From Emcibacter sp. (GTDB lineage Bacteria; Pseudomonadota; Alphaproteobacteria; Sphingomonadales; Emcibacteraceae), in assembly GCA_021741205.1 (NCBI GenBank), contig JAIOYI010000005.1, forward strand, positions 124,001 through 188,000: DNA of 64,000 nt, given 5' to 3'. Below, piece after piece: positions 36,900-46,806 of the stretch. Each line of letters begins with the position of its first letter. The stretch's first letter is position 1. The notes beneath the pieces are model-generated. The model was not told the DNA's origin, did not search any database, and was given only the letters and a program-made list of their open reading frames with translations. The position numbers and the translations under genes were made by a program.

Positions 36900-38402
36900 A
36901 TGTCTTATGAAAAAATTTTAAAAAACCTCGGTTTGGATGAGCAAGATTACAAAAATGGTACGTTAGCGGTTTATTCCCCAACCGACGGCAGTAAGATTGC
37001 ATCGGTTCCCGAAGTTGATGGCGCTGAAGTAACGCATATGATCGGGCAGGCTAAGGAAGCGTTTTTGGCATGGCGTGATGTTCCCGCTCCAAAACGTGGT
37101 GAGCTTGTGCGGCTTCTTGGTGAGGAGCTCAGAAAATCAAAAGAAGATCTCGGCAAGCTTGTTACTCTTGAATGTGGTAAGGTTTTACAGGAAGGCCTTG
37201 GGGAAGTTCAGGAAATGATCGATATTTGTGATTTTGCCGTTGGCCTTTCCCGTCAGTTGTACGGTCTAACAATTGCCTCTGAACGCCCTGGTCATTTTAT
37301 GCGGGAAACATGGCATCCTTTGGGGGTTTGCGGGGTCATTTCGGCCTTTAACTTTCCCGTTGCGGTATGGGCATGGAACACGGCGCTTGCAATTGTATGT
37401 GGTAATGCTGTGATCTGGAAGCCGTCTGAGAAAACACCGCTCACGGCGATTGCTTGTGGTAAGATATTTGATCGTGCGATGAAAAGATTTGGCACAGCAC
37501 CCGCTCATTTGAGCCAGATTGCCAATGGGGGACGTGAAGTGGGTGAGGTTTTGGTCGCAAGTCCAGATGTGCCCGTTATCAGTGCCACAGGAAGCACCCG
37601 CATGGGGCGCATCGTTGGAACAAAGGTTGCCGAACGTTTTGGCCGTTCAATCCTAGAGCTTGGCGGTAACAATGCCATGATTGTGACCCCTGAGGCTGAT
37701 CTTGATATGGCTTTGCGGGCAACATTATTCAGTGCCGTGGGAACCGCAGGTCAGCGTTGCACCACCCTACGTCGAATGATTGTGCATAAAGACGTTAAAG
37801 ATAAACTATTGCCAAAAATTCAAAAGGCCTATGCCACCATTAAAATTGGTGATCCTATGGAGAAGGGGAGTTTAATTGGACCATTGATTGATAAGGATTC
37901 CTATGATGCCATGCAGAATGCACTTGCCCAAGCCAAAGAGCAGGGGGGCAAGATTGTTGGGGGCGAGCGTGTGTTGAGCAATGAATATCCCAATGGTTAT
38001 TATGTTCGGCCTGCTATTGTTGAAATGCCCGCTCAAAGCGATGTGGTCAAACATGAAACATTTGCACCCATTCTATATGTTTTAACCTATGATTGCTTGG
38101 ATGAGGCCATAAAATTGCAAAATGATGTACCGCAAGGTTTGTCTTCTTGTATTTTTTCTACAGATGTGCGGGAAACGGAATATTTCTTGTCATCATTAGG
38201 ATCGGACTGCGGTATCGCCAATGTCAATATTGGTCCAAGCGGTGCAGAAATTGGTGGAGCCTTTGGCGGTGAGAAAGAAACAGGTGGTGGCCGTGAATCT
38301 GGCTCTGATGCTTGGAAAGGCTATATGCGCCGTGCCACCAACACCATTAATTATTCACGGGAACTTCCTCTGGCTCAGGGTGTTGAATTTAACGTGGATT
38401 AA
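36900..38402 (+). CDS. amaB: ALDH7-family aldehyde dehydrogenase (aminoadipate-semialdehyde type)
   Basis: NAD-dependent dehydrogenase of 500 residues. The catalytic pair is visible as ILELGGNNAMIV (Glu) and GTAGQRCTTLRR (Cys). The C-terminal SGSDAWKGYMRRATNTINYS is typical of the ALDH7 family, whose members oxidise alpha-aminoadipate semialdehyde in lysine breakdown. TAAGGA lies upstream of the ATG. A strong terminator follows, so the operon is pcaI-pcaJ-amaB or an independent unit inside it. Confidence 0.87.
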   Translation: MSYEKILKNLGLDEQDYKNGTLAVYSPTDGSKIASVPEVDGAEVTHMIGQAKEAFLAWRDVPAPKRGELVRLLGEELRKSKEDLGKLVTLECGKVLQEGLGEVQEMIDICDFAVGLSRQLYGLTIASERPGHFMRETWHPLGVCGVISAFNFPVAVWAWNTALAIVCGNAVIWKPSEKTPLTAIACGKIFDRAMKRFGTAPAHLSQIANGGREVGEVLVASPDVPVISATGSTRMGRIVGTKVAERFGRSILELGGNNAMIVTPEADLDMALRATLFSAVGTAGQRCTTLRRMIVHKDVKDKLLPKIQKAYATIKIGDPMEKGSLIGPLIDKDSYDAMQNALAQAKEQGGKIVGGERVLSNEYPNGYYVRPAIVEMPAQSDVVKHETFAPILYVLTYDCLDEAIKLQNDVPQGLSSCIFSTDVRETEYFLSSLGSDCGIANVNIGPSGAEIGGAFGGEKETGGGRESGSDAWKGYMRRATNTINYSRELPLAQGVEFNVD

Positions 38403-38432
38403 TTTCTGTTTTATGACACAAAAGTAAAGATG

Positions 38433-38462
38433 ATGTGCGCCTCTTGTGCGCACATTTTTTTT
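38433..38462 (+). terminator. Rho-independent terminator after the ALDH7 gene
   Basis: TGTGCGC at 38434-38440 and GCGCACA at 38448-38454 form the stem, extended by an A-T pair, and are followed directly by eight T. Confidence 0.9.
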
Positions 38463-38564
38463 GCTTATATTATAGGTGTGAGTGACGGTGGTTGGTGTCT
38501 GTCTTGTTGCGTATGGCTCGAAATATATTGATATTTTATTCTTTTAATCACGAAGGAAAATATT

Positions 38565-40394
38565 ATGGAAAAAGCTGTAAAGCCCGTAACAAAATGTAAG
38601 GCTGCAAATAATATTGTACCCTTTGTGCCGTCGCCTATGGCCTATGATAATGATATTTATCGCTCATCTGGTCTTTCTGATGCCATTGATCGTACCTTAC
38701 ACGCCTCTGCCGCTAAATTTACGGGTGGTTTGTCCCCTATTGCTTTGTTGGGAGCCTATGCTGATTGGGCGCAACATTTGATGTTTTCCCCCGGAAAGCA
38801 AGTTGAACTCATAGAAAAAATCGCTCGAAAAACCACAAAACTTGCTCATTATACCTGTAATTGTACAGATTTCAGAAAAACAGAAAACTCGGATGGTCCC
38901 TGTATTGAACCCCTGCCACAGGACAGGCGTTTTACAGGGCAAGCGTGGCAAAAATGGCCCTATAATATAATATACCAGTCCTTTTTGCTTAATCAGCAAT
39001 GGTGGTATAATGCAACAACGGGGATCAGAGGTGTTACCCAACAACATGAAAATGTGATGGAATTTTCGACACGGCAAATATTAGATATTTTCTCACCCTC
39101 AAATTTTTTCATGACAAACCCAGAGGTAATTGAACGAACAATCGAGGAGAAGGGGAAAAATTTGCTACGAGGCCTGCAAAATTATAGGGATGATATGGCA
39201 GATTTGATGAATGGAACAAAGCCAAAGTCTGAAACCTATAAGGTTGGTCAAAATATTGCGGCAACGAAGGGAAAAGTGATTTTCCAAAATCGCCTTATGG
39301 AACTTATTCAATATGAATCCTGTACGGACAGCGTGCGTCCCGAGCCTATCTTGATTGTTCCTGCATGGATTATGAAATACTATATTCTTGATCTAAGTCC
39401 CCATAATTCTTTGGTCAAATATCTCACAGAACAGGGCTATACGGTTTTTATGATTTCTTGGAAAAATCCTGATGAAAATGACCGTGATTTGGGTATGGAC
39501 GACTATCGCCAAATGGGTGTAATGGAGGCATTGGACGTGATGTCAAAGATTATACCCAATGAAAAAATCCATACGGCGGGTTATTGTCTTGGCGGTACGT
39601 TACTGTCTATTGCCGCATCGGCCATGGCGCGGGACGGCGATGATCGTTTGGCCTCAATAACCCTTTTTGCAGCTCAGACAGATTTCACAGAGGCTGGTGA
39701 GCTCAGTCTTTTCATTAATGACAGTCAGCTCGTTTTTTTAGAGGATATGATGTGGGAAAAGGGTTTTCTGGATACACATAAAATGTCAGGAACTTTCCAG
39801 CTTTTGCAGTCCAATGATCTGATCTGGTCCCGCATGGTGCGCAATTATATGATGGGAGAACGGAGAGATGAAACCGACCTTATGGTTTGGAATAGCGATA
39901 CAACCCGAATGCCTTACCGAATGCATAGCGAATATTTACGGCAATTGTTTCTGAATAACGCTCTTGCGACGGGGCAATTCAAGGTGGGTGAACAGCCTGT
40001 GATGTTGAGCGATATCAGACAGCCAATTTTTGCCGTGGGTACCGTGCGGGATCATGTGGCTCCTTGGCGATCTGTTTATAAAATACATCAATTATTGGAT
40101 ACAGAGGTGACCTTTGTCTTGACCAGCGGAGGACATAATGCGGGCATAGTCTCTGAAATTGGCCATAAAGGACGTCATTATCAGATCAAGACCAAAACAT
40201 CAGAATCTCAATATCAGGATCCTGATAGTTGGTTAAAGGAAACGCCAGAACATGACGGTTCTTGGTGGAGCGCATGGATTAATTGGCTTGATGAGCGATC
40301 TGGACAATCGGTCGCCCCACCAAGCATGGGAAATCCAAAGGCTGGTCTGCGCCCTCTGGCAGATGCCCCTGGTCATTACGTATTTCAGAATTAG
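38565..40394 (+). CDS. phaC: Class I poly(3-hydroxyalkanoate) synthase
   Basis: Polymerises hydroxyacyl-CoA into intracellular PHA granules. The 609-residue length fits class I. The lipase-like box GYCLGG with the active-site Cys is near residue 340, the Asp is in GTVRDHVAPW near 495 and the His in TSGGHNAGI near 522. The ribosome site GAAGGA is seven bases from the ATG. No phaA, phaB, phasin or phaR is adjacent. The preceding terminator makes it a separate transcription unit. Confidence 0.95.
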   Translation: MEKAVKPVTKCKAANNIVPFVPSPMAYDNDIYRSSGLSDAIDRTLHASAAKFTGGLSPIALLGAYADWAQHLMFSPGKQVELIEKIARKTTKLAHYTCNCTDFRKTENSDGPCIEPLPQDRRFTGQAWQKWPYNIIYQSFLLNQQWWYNATTGIRGVTQQHENVMEFSTRQILDIFSPSNFFMTNPEVIERTIEEKGKNLLRGLQNYRDDMADLMNGTKPKSETYKVGQNIAATKGKVIFQNRLMELIQYESCTDSVRPEPILIVPAWIMKYYILDLSPHNSLVKYLTEQGYTVFMISWKNPDENDRDLGMDDYRQMGVMEALDVMSKIIPNEKIHTAGYCLGGTLLSIAASAMARDGDDRLASITLFAAQTDFTEAGELSLFINDSQLVFLEDMMWEKGFLDTHKMSGTFQLLQSNDLIWSRMVRNYMMGERRDETDLMVWNSDTTRMPYRMHSEYLRQLFLNNALATGQFKVGEQPVMLSDIRQPIFAVGTVRDHVAPWRSVYKIHQLLDTEVTFVLTSGGHNAGIVSEIGHKGRHYQIKTKTSESQYQDPDSWLKETPEHDGSWWSAWINWLDERSGQSVAPPSMGNPKAGLRPLADAPGHYVFQN

Positions 40395-40541
40395 TCTGTT
40401 CTTATAAATACACAATATATTCCCTTTAGCGAGCGAGAAGCTCAATTTTTTCTGGTAGAAATATTATGTGTTCTTTGCTATTATAATTGATTTCTAACCA
40501 TGTAGAAATTTTAAAAATCAATATTTTGGAAGGATAGATAT

Positions 40542-41786
40542 ATGAGGTTGCTAATATTTACCACGACCTTTTTATTATTTCAAGCCGTGAATTTTCAACC
40601 GATCTATGCTCAGAGTTGGTTGAAAGGCATCAAATCAAAGATAAAGGAAACGGTTGAGCAGAAAATTGTAGAGGAAGCAAAAGATGCTGTAGACTCCCAA
40701 AATGAAGAAACCGATCAGAAGGATATGTCAACGTCGTCTGAAGAACCAAAACAGTCATCAACGCAAAGCGTTAAAGACCCTGCAAAACTTGACTTATATG
40801 GGGGACATAATGCACCCTGGAATGTGGCCCATGCGGATAGCAAAAAAGTTTTGGACATAAAAATTAAAGGTATGCGTTTAGGTATGCCCGAAGTTTTAAT
40901 TAATGACATTCTTGTGGATGAAGGATTTGAAAAAATTGGCTATAATGTTTACAGCAAAGATCTCGTTGAAATCAATGGTCAACAAGAGGAAGTAACTCGT
41001 TCCCAGCAAAGAGGGAAATCCGTAGAAGAAAAGGGGAAACTTATAAAACGGTATACTATTGAATATCAAACCGTTGCCGTTGATGATGAAACAATGAATG
41101 AATTTGATGATTCCCTAAAGGCACTGATTAAAAATGGTAAAAAGAAATTCAATGAAATAAAGGAAAAATACACACAGCAACAAGGGGATTACCGTGGCCA
41201 AAGAGGCGAGAGGAAAAAAATAGAATATGAACAATTTCCTGTTGATACTAGTGCGTTTAAATTGGTTTATTCCTTTAGTTACACACAAAGTTTCGCCAAT
41301 GGCAGCCAGTATGATCAAGCATCCTTGATGGCACAAATAAGAGATCTCTTTGGACCGCCAACCTATGCGCCAGAAAGCGTTCACGCTCGGGATGGTTCTG
41401 CATTTGGCACCAATGAACTGAATTGGCTCATTTATCATGATGCGGCATTTGCCCCCGTTGCGCAAAGAGAAGAACTTTTGGTTGGGGTAGATAAAAAAGG
41501 GGATCGTTGGGCGATGAAAAACAGCTTCAGTCATCCTTGTGGAGCAAGTCCCTATAATAATATGAATTGTGTTGCCGCCCCCATAACATCAGCCTATGAC
41601 ACGCTTTCACGAAGATTGGAAGCGGCAAGAATTATTTATGCTCCCGTTATGATGGTGCAATTCCAATCCCCTATCATTAGCACCAAATTAGCATGGGAAT
41701 ATATCAAATCTGCTGAAAGCATTCGTGATTATTACAATAAAAATAATGCCTATCAAAAATTACCAAAAGCAAAGGCAGACTTTTAA
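40542..41786 (+). CDS. Exported protein of unknown function
   Basis: I do not recognise this 414-residue protein. It has a signal peptide ending around FQPIYAQS (residues 19-26), then a low-complexity charged stretch rich in Glu, Lys, Ser and Thr to about residue 80, and a mixed C-terminal part with two cysteines in FSHPCGASPYNNMNCVAAP. It is presumably periplasmic or released. It follows phaC by 147 bp and its stop codon abuts a tRNA-Phe fragment, so the gene end may mark an insertion boundary. Confidence 0.7.
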   Translation: MRLLIFTTTFLLFQAVNFQPIYAQSWLKGIKSKIKETVEQKIVEEAKDAVDSQNEETDQKDMSTSSEEPKQSSTQSVKDPAKLDLYGGHNAPWNVAHADSKKVLDIKIKGMRLGMPEVLINDILVDEGFEKIGYNVYSKDLVEINGQQEEVTRSQQRGKSVEEKGKLIKRYTIEYQTVAVDDETMNEFDDSLKALIKNGKKKFNEIKEKYTQQQGDYRGQRGERKKIEYEQFPVDTSAFKLVYSFSYTQSFANGSQYDQASLMAQIRDLFGPPTYAPESVHARDGSAFGTNELNWLIYHDAAFAPVAQREELLVGVDKKGDRWAMKNSFSHPCGASPYNNMNCVAAPITSAYDTLSRRLEAARIIYAPVMMVQFQSPIISTKLAWEYIKSAESIRDYYNKNNAYQKLPKAKADF

Positions 41787-41810
41787 ACCTCCGATACACG
41801 GATTTTCAGT
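41786..41810. repeat. tRNA-Phe fragment, possible distal attachment remnant
   Basis: These 25 bases match positions 45039-45063 inside tRNA-Phe (T-loop edge to anticodon loop) at 22 of 25 positions and in the same orientation; differences are at the 5th, 10th and 13th base. Similarity weakly continues to lower coordinates. The copy lies on the 3' side of the tRNA at the far end of the iorAB segment, where a duplicated att core would be expected. Confidence 0.55.
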
Positions 41811-41849
41811 TTATGACGAAGTAGAGTTTGTGTTAATCGTATTAAAAGC

Positions 41850-44135
41850 TTACGTTTTTAGTTGATCACCCAGTGGGAATTTTCTAATCCGTTTTCCTGT
41901 TGCATTATAAATAGCGTTCATCAATGCGGGTATGAAGGGGGGCAATGCTATTTCCCCAAGGCCCGTTGGAATTTCATTGCTGTCTACAAAATGAAAATCA
42001 AAGGCCTTAATGGCTTCATTAATTCTGACAAGTGGAATATCATTAAAATTGCCTGTCGTTATACGACCGTCATCAAATTGAATATTTTGATAAATGGCGG
42101 CTGACAGGCCATCCATACAACCTCCCTCCATTTGTGCCTTCGCACCTAGGGGGTTGATAACCAAACCACAATCCGCAGCCCCAGTAACCTTTAAAACTGT
42201 CAAATTACCTTTATCATCTACAAAAACATCAACCACCATTGCAGCATAACTGCCGAAGGTGAAACAACTGGCAATACCACGTCCTTGACCATTAGGCATT
42301 TTTTTGCCCCATCCAGCTTTTTCTGCAGCAAGACGAAGAACGCCTTTCATGCGAGCACTACTAATTGTTTTATTCTTAACGGGGACAGGTGTCCAACTGT
42401 TGAAAGGGTATTCTTTATCAACACCAAGAATTTCTAGACGATAGTCCAGTGGGTCCTTATTCAGACCAACTGCGATCTCATCAATCATACTTTCTATTAC
42501 AAAGCCTGTTGTATTGTGCCCCGGCCCACGCCAAGCACCCGTTGGGACCTTTATTTTAGGATAGGCTCTTTTTAGTCTAGAGTTTGGGACGTGCTTTTCG
42601 GGGAAACCCTCCATCCATGCCGTACCTTTTCTAGATGATATGGCATCCCACGCCTTTAGATTGCCATTTTCATCCACGCCTGCTTTAATTCTATATAGGG
42701 CTGAAGAATTAATAAAGCCATGACGTACGTCATCCTCACGTGTCCAGTAAACTTTAACGGGACGGCCTGTTTTTTGTGAAAGAAATACGGGTTCAGAAAC
42801 AAAATCAATAGTTGCCTTACGGCCATAACCTCCACCAATTCGTCCATTTTCAACATGAATGTTTTCAAAAGGAACACCTGTTGCCTTAGCTACATATGGA
42901 GCAATGGTTTCTGGGAATTGATGGCCTGCTTTTATGATAACTTCGTTTTGCATGACATGAGCTGAACAGCTTAATGGTTCCATGCAAAAATGTTCCCAGA
43001 ATGGAACTTCATATTCCCTTTCAAAAATTTTTTCTGATGTTTTTAATGCCTCATCAACGTCGCCTTTTTCATCTAACGTTTTCACATCATCCCGCGATAT
43101 GGCATCTCTCATTTCTTGTGCGTGCCACGCATTATTTTCGTGGCTAAAATTGCCCTTGTCCCAAACAATTTTTAATGCCTCACGCCCCTTTTTTGCTGCC
43201 CAAATGTTGGTTGCAATAACCGCTACACCAGGAGAATTTAATTTCAATTGACCTTCTTCACCTAGGTGCGGTATTTCGATTACATCGACTACATTGTTCA
43301 CTTTTAAAGCGGCGGTGGCATCAAAGCTCTTTACCTTTCCATAATAATGTGGACAGCGTTCTATCATCGCCACTAATTGGTTATCGAAATTCTTATCAAA
43401 CCCAAACTCTATATTTCCAGTTACAATATCGCGGGCTAGTTTTTGACCCTTCGGTTTGCCAACGATATTGCCCGCTCCTTGGACTTTTATGGTTGGACCT
43501 GACTTAGTTTCTGAAAAATCAACTTTTCTCAATAAATAATCACCCCATTGGGAAGTTTTCTTTTTCAAACCGGGTACTTTTATTTTGGCGGCGGTGTCAG
43601 CGAACGCTGAATACGGATATTTTTTGCCCGAAGATTTGACAATTACATAGCTGTTTTCTGTCACCATATCTTTTTGGGAAATTAATAAGTCTTTTTCTGC
43701 GGCCTTGAGAATGAGGTATTTTGCTAATGCCCCGCACTCTCTTAACGGTTGCCAAGCATTTGTGACTGATCCACTGCCGCCTGTCCCCTGCAGAACATAA
43801 TCCAATACTTGCCTATTCTTTTCATCCATGAAATGAGAATTTGGGATCATCTCTACTATGATAGTTTCCCAGTCTGCATCTAACTCATTAGCAACAATCA
43901 TGGGTAAAGTGGTTGAGATGCCCGTTCCCATATCAGGTACAGGCGCACCAATTGTAATGGTGTTATTTGCGTTGATTTGGACGAAAGGACCTAATTTTCC
44001 ATCAAACAATGTATCTGCAGCTTGACCATCTTCCTGACCAAAAATTGGTATCATTGGCATGCACACTGTTAAGGCACCTGCAGAAACAAATATTTTTAAG
44101 GTATTACGTCTTGAAATTGATTTTGAAATATTCAT
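41850..44135 (-). CDS. iorB: Molybdopterin-binding hydroxylase large subunit (IorB type)
   Basis: Large subunit of a xanthine-dehydrogenase-family molybdenum hydroxylase, resembling isoquinoline 1-oxidoreductase beta or membrane-bound aldehyde dehydrogenases. The 761 residues start with a twin-arginine signal (SISRRNTLKIF), so the folded enzyme is exported. Visible are PTGAWRGPGHNTTGFVIES and the late GLGEIALPPFIPALMNAI, whose Glu is the usual active-site base. The ATG has GAGGA seven bases upstream and lies 2 bp after iorA. The true substrate is unknown. No maturation factor or cytochrome subunit is adjacent. Confidence 0.85.
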   Translation of the reverse strand: MNISKSISRRNTLKIFVSAGALTVCMPMIPIFGQEDGQAADTLFDGKLGPFVQINANNTITIGAPVPDMGTGISTTLPMIVANELDADWETIIVEMIPNSHFMDEKNRQVLDYVLQGTGGSGSVTNAWQPLRECGALAKYLILKAAEKDLLISQKDMVTENSYVIVKSSGKKYPYSAFADTAAKIKVPGLKKKTSQWGDYLLRKVDFSETKSGPTIKVQGAGNIVGKPKGQKLARDIVTGNIEFGFDKNFDNQLVAMIERCPHYYGKVKSFDATAALKVNNVVDVIEIPHLGEEGQLKLNSPGVAVIATNIWAAKKGREALKIVWDKGNFSHENNAWHAQEMRDAISRDDVKTLDEKGDVDEALKTSEKIFEREYEVPFWEHFCMEPLSCSAHVMQNEVIIKAGHQFPETIAPYVAKATGVPFENIHVENGRIGGGYGRKATIDFVSEPVFLSQKTGRPVKVYWTREDDVRHGFINSSALYRIKAGVDENGNLKAWDAISSRKGTAWMEGFPEKHVPNSRLKRAYPKIKVPTGAWRGPGHNTTGFVIESMIDEIAVGLNKDPLDYRLEILGVDKEYPFNSWTPVPVKNKTISSARMKGVLRLAAEKAGWGKKMPNGQGRGIASCFTFGSYAAMVVDVFVDDKGNLTVLKVTGAADCGLVINPLGAKAQMEGGCMDGLSAAIYQNIQFDDGRITTGNFNDIPLVRINEAIKAFDFHFVDSNEIPTGLGEIALPPFIPALMNAIYNATGKRIRKFPLGDQLKT

Positions 44136-44137
44136 GA

Positions 44138-44602
44138 TTAATCCTCAGATTTCATTAGGTATGCAGCTCTATGGATAGCTTTTCTAATGCGATCATATGT
44201 ACCACATCGACAAAGATTAGTGTGGTTGTTATCTATTTCTTCATCTGTTGGATTGGGGAAATTTTTTAAAAGATCAACTGTCGCCATAATTTGACCAGTC
44301 TGACAATAACCACACTGAGGCACATCCTCTTCGATCCAAGCTTTTTGTACGGCATGTAATTCATTATTTGTTGCCAATCCTTCAATAGTGGTAACACTGA
44401 CGCCATTAAGATCGCCCATTTGTACGCCACAAGATCGTACGGCAGAACCATCAATATGGACGGTGCATGCACCACATTCGCCTATGCCACATCCAAATTT
44501 TGTGCCTTGAAGGTTAGCATCTTCTCTAAGATACCAAAGCAGAGGCATATCACCATCCCCTGAATAATTTAATTTTTTACCGTTGACTGTCAAAGTGATC
44601 AT
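44138..44602 (-). CDS. iorA: [2Fe-2S] subunit of a molybdenum hydroxylase (IorA type)
   Basis: Electron-transfer partner of iorB with 154 residues. The plant-ferredoxin cluster is seen in [16 protein letters not shown] and the second cluster in [12 protein letters not shown] with [15 protein letters not shown]. Start at 44602 is supported by AAGGA eight bases upstream; an in-frame codon at 44656 lies before that site. It is the first gene of the pair and stands about 165 bp from the duplicated tRNA flank. Confidence 0.9.
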   Translation of the reverse strand: MITLTVNGKKLNYSGDGDMPLLWYLREDANLQGTKFGCGIGECGACTVHIDGSAVRSCGVQMGDLNGVSVTTIEGLATNNELHAVQKAWIEEDVPQCGYCQTGQIMATVDLLKNFPNPTDEEIDNNHTNLCRCGTYDRIRKAIHRAAYLMKSED

Positions 44603-44864
44603 GTTGCTTTCCTTTTTGTTAAATTTTAAAGGAATAATAAAATTAAACAAGATCATTCAACGCAGAAATTCTACAGATTATCGCAAAACCAAACATAATT
44701 GACTAAACAAATTTATTTACAGGATCAGATAAATATGGGGTTTTTAGATCTTAAAATAAGAGAAAATCTGTTGCCTTCGTTTCACTTCGGCTGAACAGTG
44801 GTTCTCGCCGCTCCCCCAAACCATTAAAAAAACCCCCACAAAGTGGAGGCTGTTTTAATGGTGC

Positions 44865-44927
44865 TCCCTAGAATAAAATCCCGGGCATCATAATGGGGCG
44901 GATTTATCAACGCGCGCTTTGCTCGGT
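44865..44927 (-). pseudogene. Degenerate tRNA-Phe 3' half
   Basis: Between the two 96-bp repeats the minus strand retains AAATCCGCCCC, CCCGGG and, in the adjoining repeat, GCACCA. These correspond in order to the T-arm, acceptor strand and CCA end of tRNA-Phe, but are separated by unrelated bases (9 and 15 long). It cannot form a tRNA. It looks like a decayed tandem copy. Confidence 0.5.
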
Positions 44928-44984
44928 TGTTGCCTTCGTTTCACTTCGGCTGAACAGTGGCTCTCACCGCTCCCCCAAACCATT

Positions 44985-45009
44985 AAAAAAACCCCCACAA
45001 AGTGGAGGC
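44985..45009 (-). terminator. Terminator of tRNA-Phe (with a duplicate at 44826-44850)
   Basis: On the minus strand CCTCCAC pairs with GTGGGGG around TTT, with one U-G pair, and is followed by seven T. The same structure occurs 159 bp further on in the other repeat copy. Confidence 0.8.
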
Positions 45010-45017
45010 TGTTTTAA

Positions 45018-45092
<75 letters not shown>

Positions 45093-45132
45093 ATATGGGA
45101 TCAGATAGGGGCTCACTTACATGAGTGGATGG

Positions 45133-45161
45133 GTTATAGAAAAAAACAACAGGTCTGTCCA
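45133..45161 (-). promoter_or_regulatory. Promoter of tRNA-Phe
   Basis: On the minus strand TGGACA (45156-45161) and TATAAC (45133-45138) are separated by exactly 17 bases, each one mismatch from the sigma-70 consensus, about 40 bp upstream of the tRNA. Confidence 0.75.
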
Positions 45162-45223
45162 GCACTCGTTTAAAAAAAATGCACCCTCGCCAAAAGTCCA
45201 AGTTTTCAGCGGTCTTGGTGGGG

Positions 45224-45409
45224 TTAATCCATGTCGTCTAAATCATTTTTAGACGCCACAGGTTCGTTATCGGGAATCGCATAGCTTCCCTTGAACCAAC
45301 GGCCTAAATCCACATCCGCACAGCGAGCAGAACAAAAGGGATGAAATTTTGGCTCTGCGGGATGTTTTTTGCAAATGGGGCACATATTATTGCTGTTGGC
45401 AGCTTTCAT
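45224..45409 (-). CDS. yacG: DNA gyrase inhibitor YacG (zinc-finger protein)
   Basis: A 61-residue zinc protein with the four Cys ligands in CPICKKHP and [20 protein letters not shown]. In E. coli, YacG binds GyrB and protects gyrase. It ends the conserved maf-rng-yacG run, starting 11 bp after rng. Confidence 0.92.
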   Translation of the reverse strand: MKAANSNNMCPICKKHPAEPKFHPFCSARCADVDLGRWFKGSYAIPDNEPVASKNDLDDMD

Positions 45410-45420
45410 CTTTTCAATCC

Positions 45421-46806
45421 TTAAGCGCTTGCATTCAAAATAAGCGGGCTTCCCGTGCGCTCGGTAAATTTTTCCAGAAGTTCCGAATGATTTTCAAGCC
45501 ATTGTTTGACTGGTATCGTGGTCTTTACGCTGTGGGGGATGCCAGGTTTTTGGATGGCATCCTGTTCTGCTGAGCGCAGCAGTGATAAGGCCAATGTTTC
45601 CGTCTTGGCTGCGGGAAGATTGTCTGAGAGAAGTTGACGGTGCAGGGGGAGATGGCTTGCCTTTCGCACCACTTCCAATAACCCAAATGCTGATATGTTA
45701 CTGCGTTGAATTTGTATGGGGTCATCTAGAATAAGATTATCAATAACGGTCAAAAGATTGCTGATGTCCGACTTTTCAGACATATTAATAAAATCGATAA
45801 CAATAATACCGCTTAATCCCCGAAGGCGTATTTGACGGAAAATTTCCTTTGCGGCGGCAAGATTTATAGCGAGCCTTTGTTTGGCGGGATCGCTATGCAG
45901 CTTGGCATTGCCCATATTAACATCAACGACGATCATGGCCTCTGTTTGTTCAATGGTAATCCATGCACCAGAGTATAGGTTGACATGTTTATCAAATATT
46001 TTATCTAGTTCTTCCTCCACCGCAAAATAGTCAAATAGGGCCACGCTGTTTTGGTGCAATATCATACGAGACAGAAGGTCCGGGGAAAATTCTTTTGCCC
46101 ATTTTTGGGCTTTTCTTAGAGCAGAGGCTTGATCAAAAATGATCTTGTCATGTTTTGTGCTGCCGTATTCCCGCATGATTTGTAAAAGACTATCGGGACC
46201 TTGGGACATTAAAAATGGCACTTTGTTTTTTTCTCTATTGTCATAGGCCCGGATCCAATGACGAATAAGATGATGGGCGGTTTTTGCGATCTCATCAGGG
46301 GAGAGATGTTCGGCCTCTGTTCTTAGGGTAAGACCCAAACCTTGCAAGTCTATTGTGCTTGCGAATTTTTTCAGATTTTCTCGGCGGATGGGGTCTTTGA
46401 TGCGGCTTGAAATAAAGGCGCCTTCCCGAAAGGGATGAAGAATGACGGCTGAACTGATAATTTCAATACGGCCGGTGAGCTTGACAGATTTGTCGTCCAC
46501 CGCATCACTGGTGACCTGAACAATTATCTTTTGTCCTTCGTTGAGCAATTCTGTGAGGTCTTTTGGCTTTTTTCCTGCCCGTTTTGGCAATAATTTGAGA
46601 GGAAGAAAGCCCGTGATATCATTGCCCAAATCAACAAAAGCGGCCTGAAATTCGCTGTTTAAGGATATGACACGACCGTAAAAAATGGCTCCCATAAGCG
46701 ACGGTTCATGGTCACGAAAAAGTCTTACTTCGACGGGTTTGTTATAATTCAAATGGGCAACACGAAATTCGCCAATCGCTGCATTGATTAAAATATTAGA
46801 AGACAT
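45421..46806 (-). CDS. rng: Ribonuclease E/G family protein (RNase G-like)
   Basis: Endoribonuclease of 461 residues lacking the long C-terminal scaffold of RNase E. The S1 domain ([32 protein letters not shown]) is at the N terminus. The catalytic DNase I-like part has [11 protein letters not shown] and the conserved [10 protein letters not shown]. Start 46806 is preferred because GAGGG is seven bases upstream, inside the end of maf, which it overlaps by 11 bp. The upstream ATG at 46812 is too close to that site. The zinc-link cysteines of RNase E are not evident. Confidence 0.9.
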   Translation of the reverse strand: MSSNILINAAIGEFRVAHLNYNKPVEVRLFRDHEPSLMGAIFYGRVISLNSEFQAAFVDLGNDITGFLPLKLLPKRAGKKPKDLTELLNEGQKIIVQVTSDAVDDKSVKLTGRIEIISSAVILHPFREGAFISSRIKDPIRRENLKKFASTIDLQGLGLTLRTEAEHLSPDEIAKTAHHLIRHWIRAYDNREKNKVPFLMSQGPDSLLQIMREYGSTKHDKIIFDQASALRKAQKWAKEFSPDLLSRMILHQNSVALFDYFAVEEELDKIFDKHVNLYSGAWITIEQTEAMIVVDVNMGNAKLHSDPAKQRLAINLAAAKEIFRQIRLRGLSGIIVIDFINMSEKSDISNLLTVIDNLILDDPIQIQRSNISAFGLLEVVRKASHLPLHRQLLSDNLPAAKTETLALSLLRSAEQDAIQKPGIPHSVKTTIPVKQWLENHSELLEKFTERTGSPLILNASA

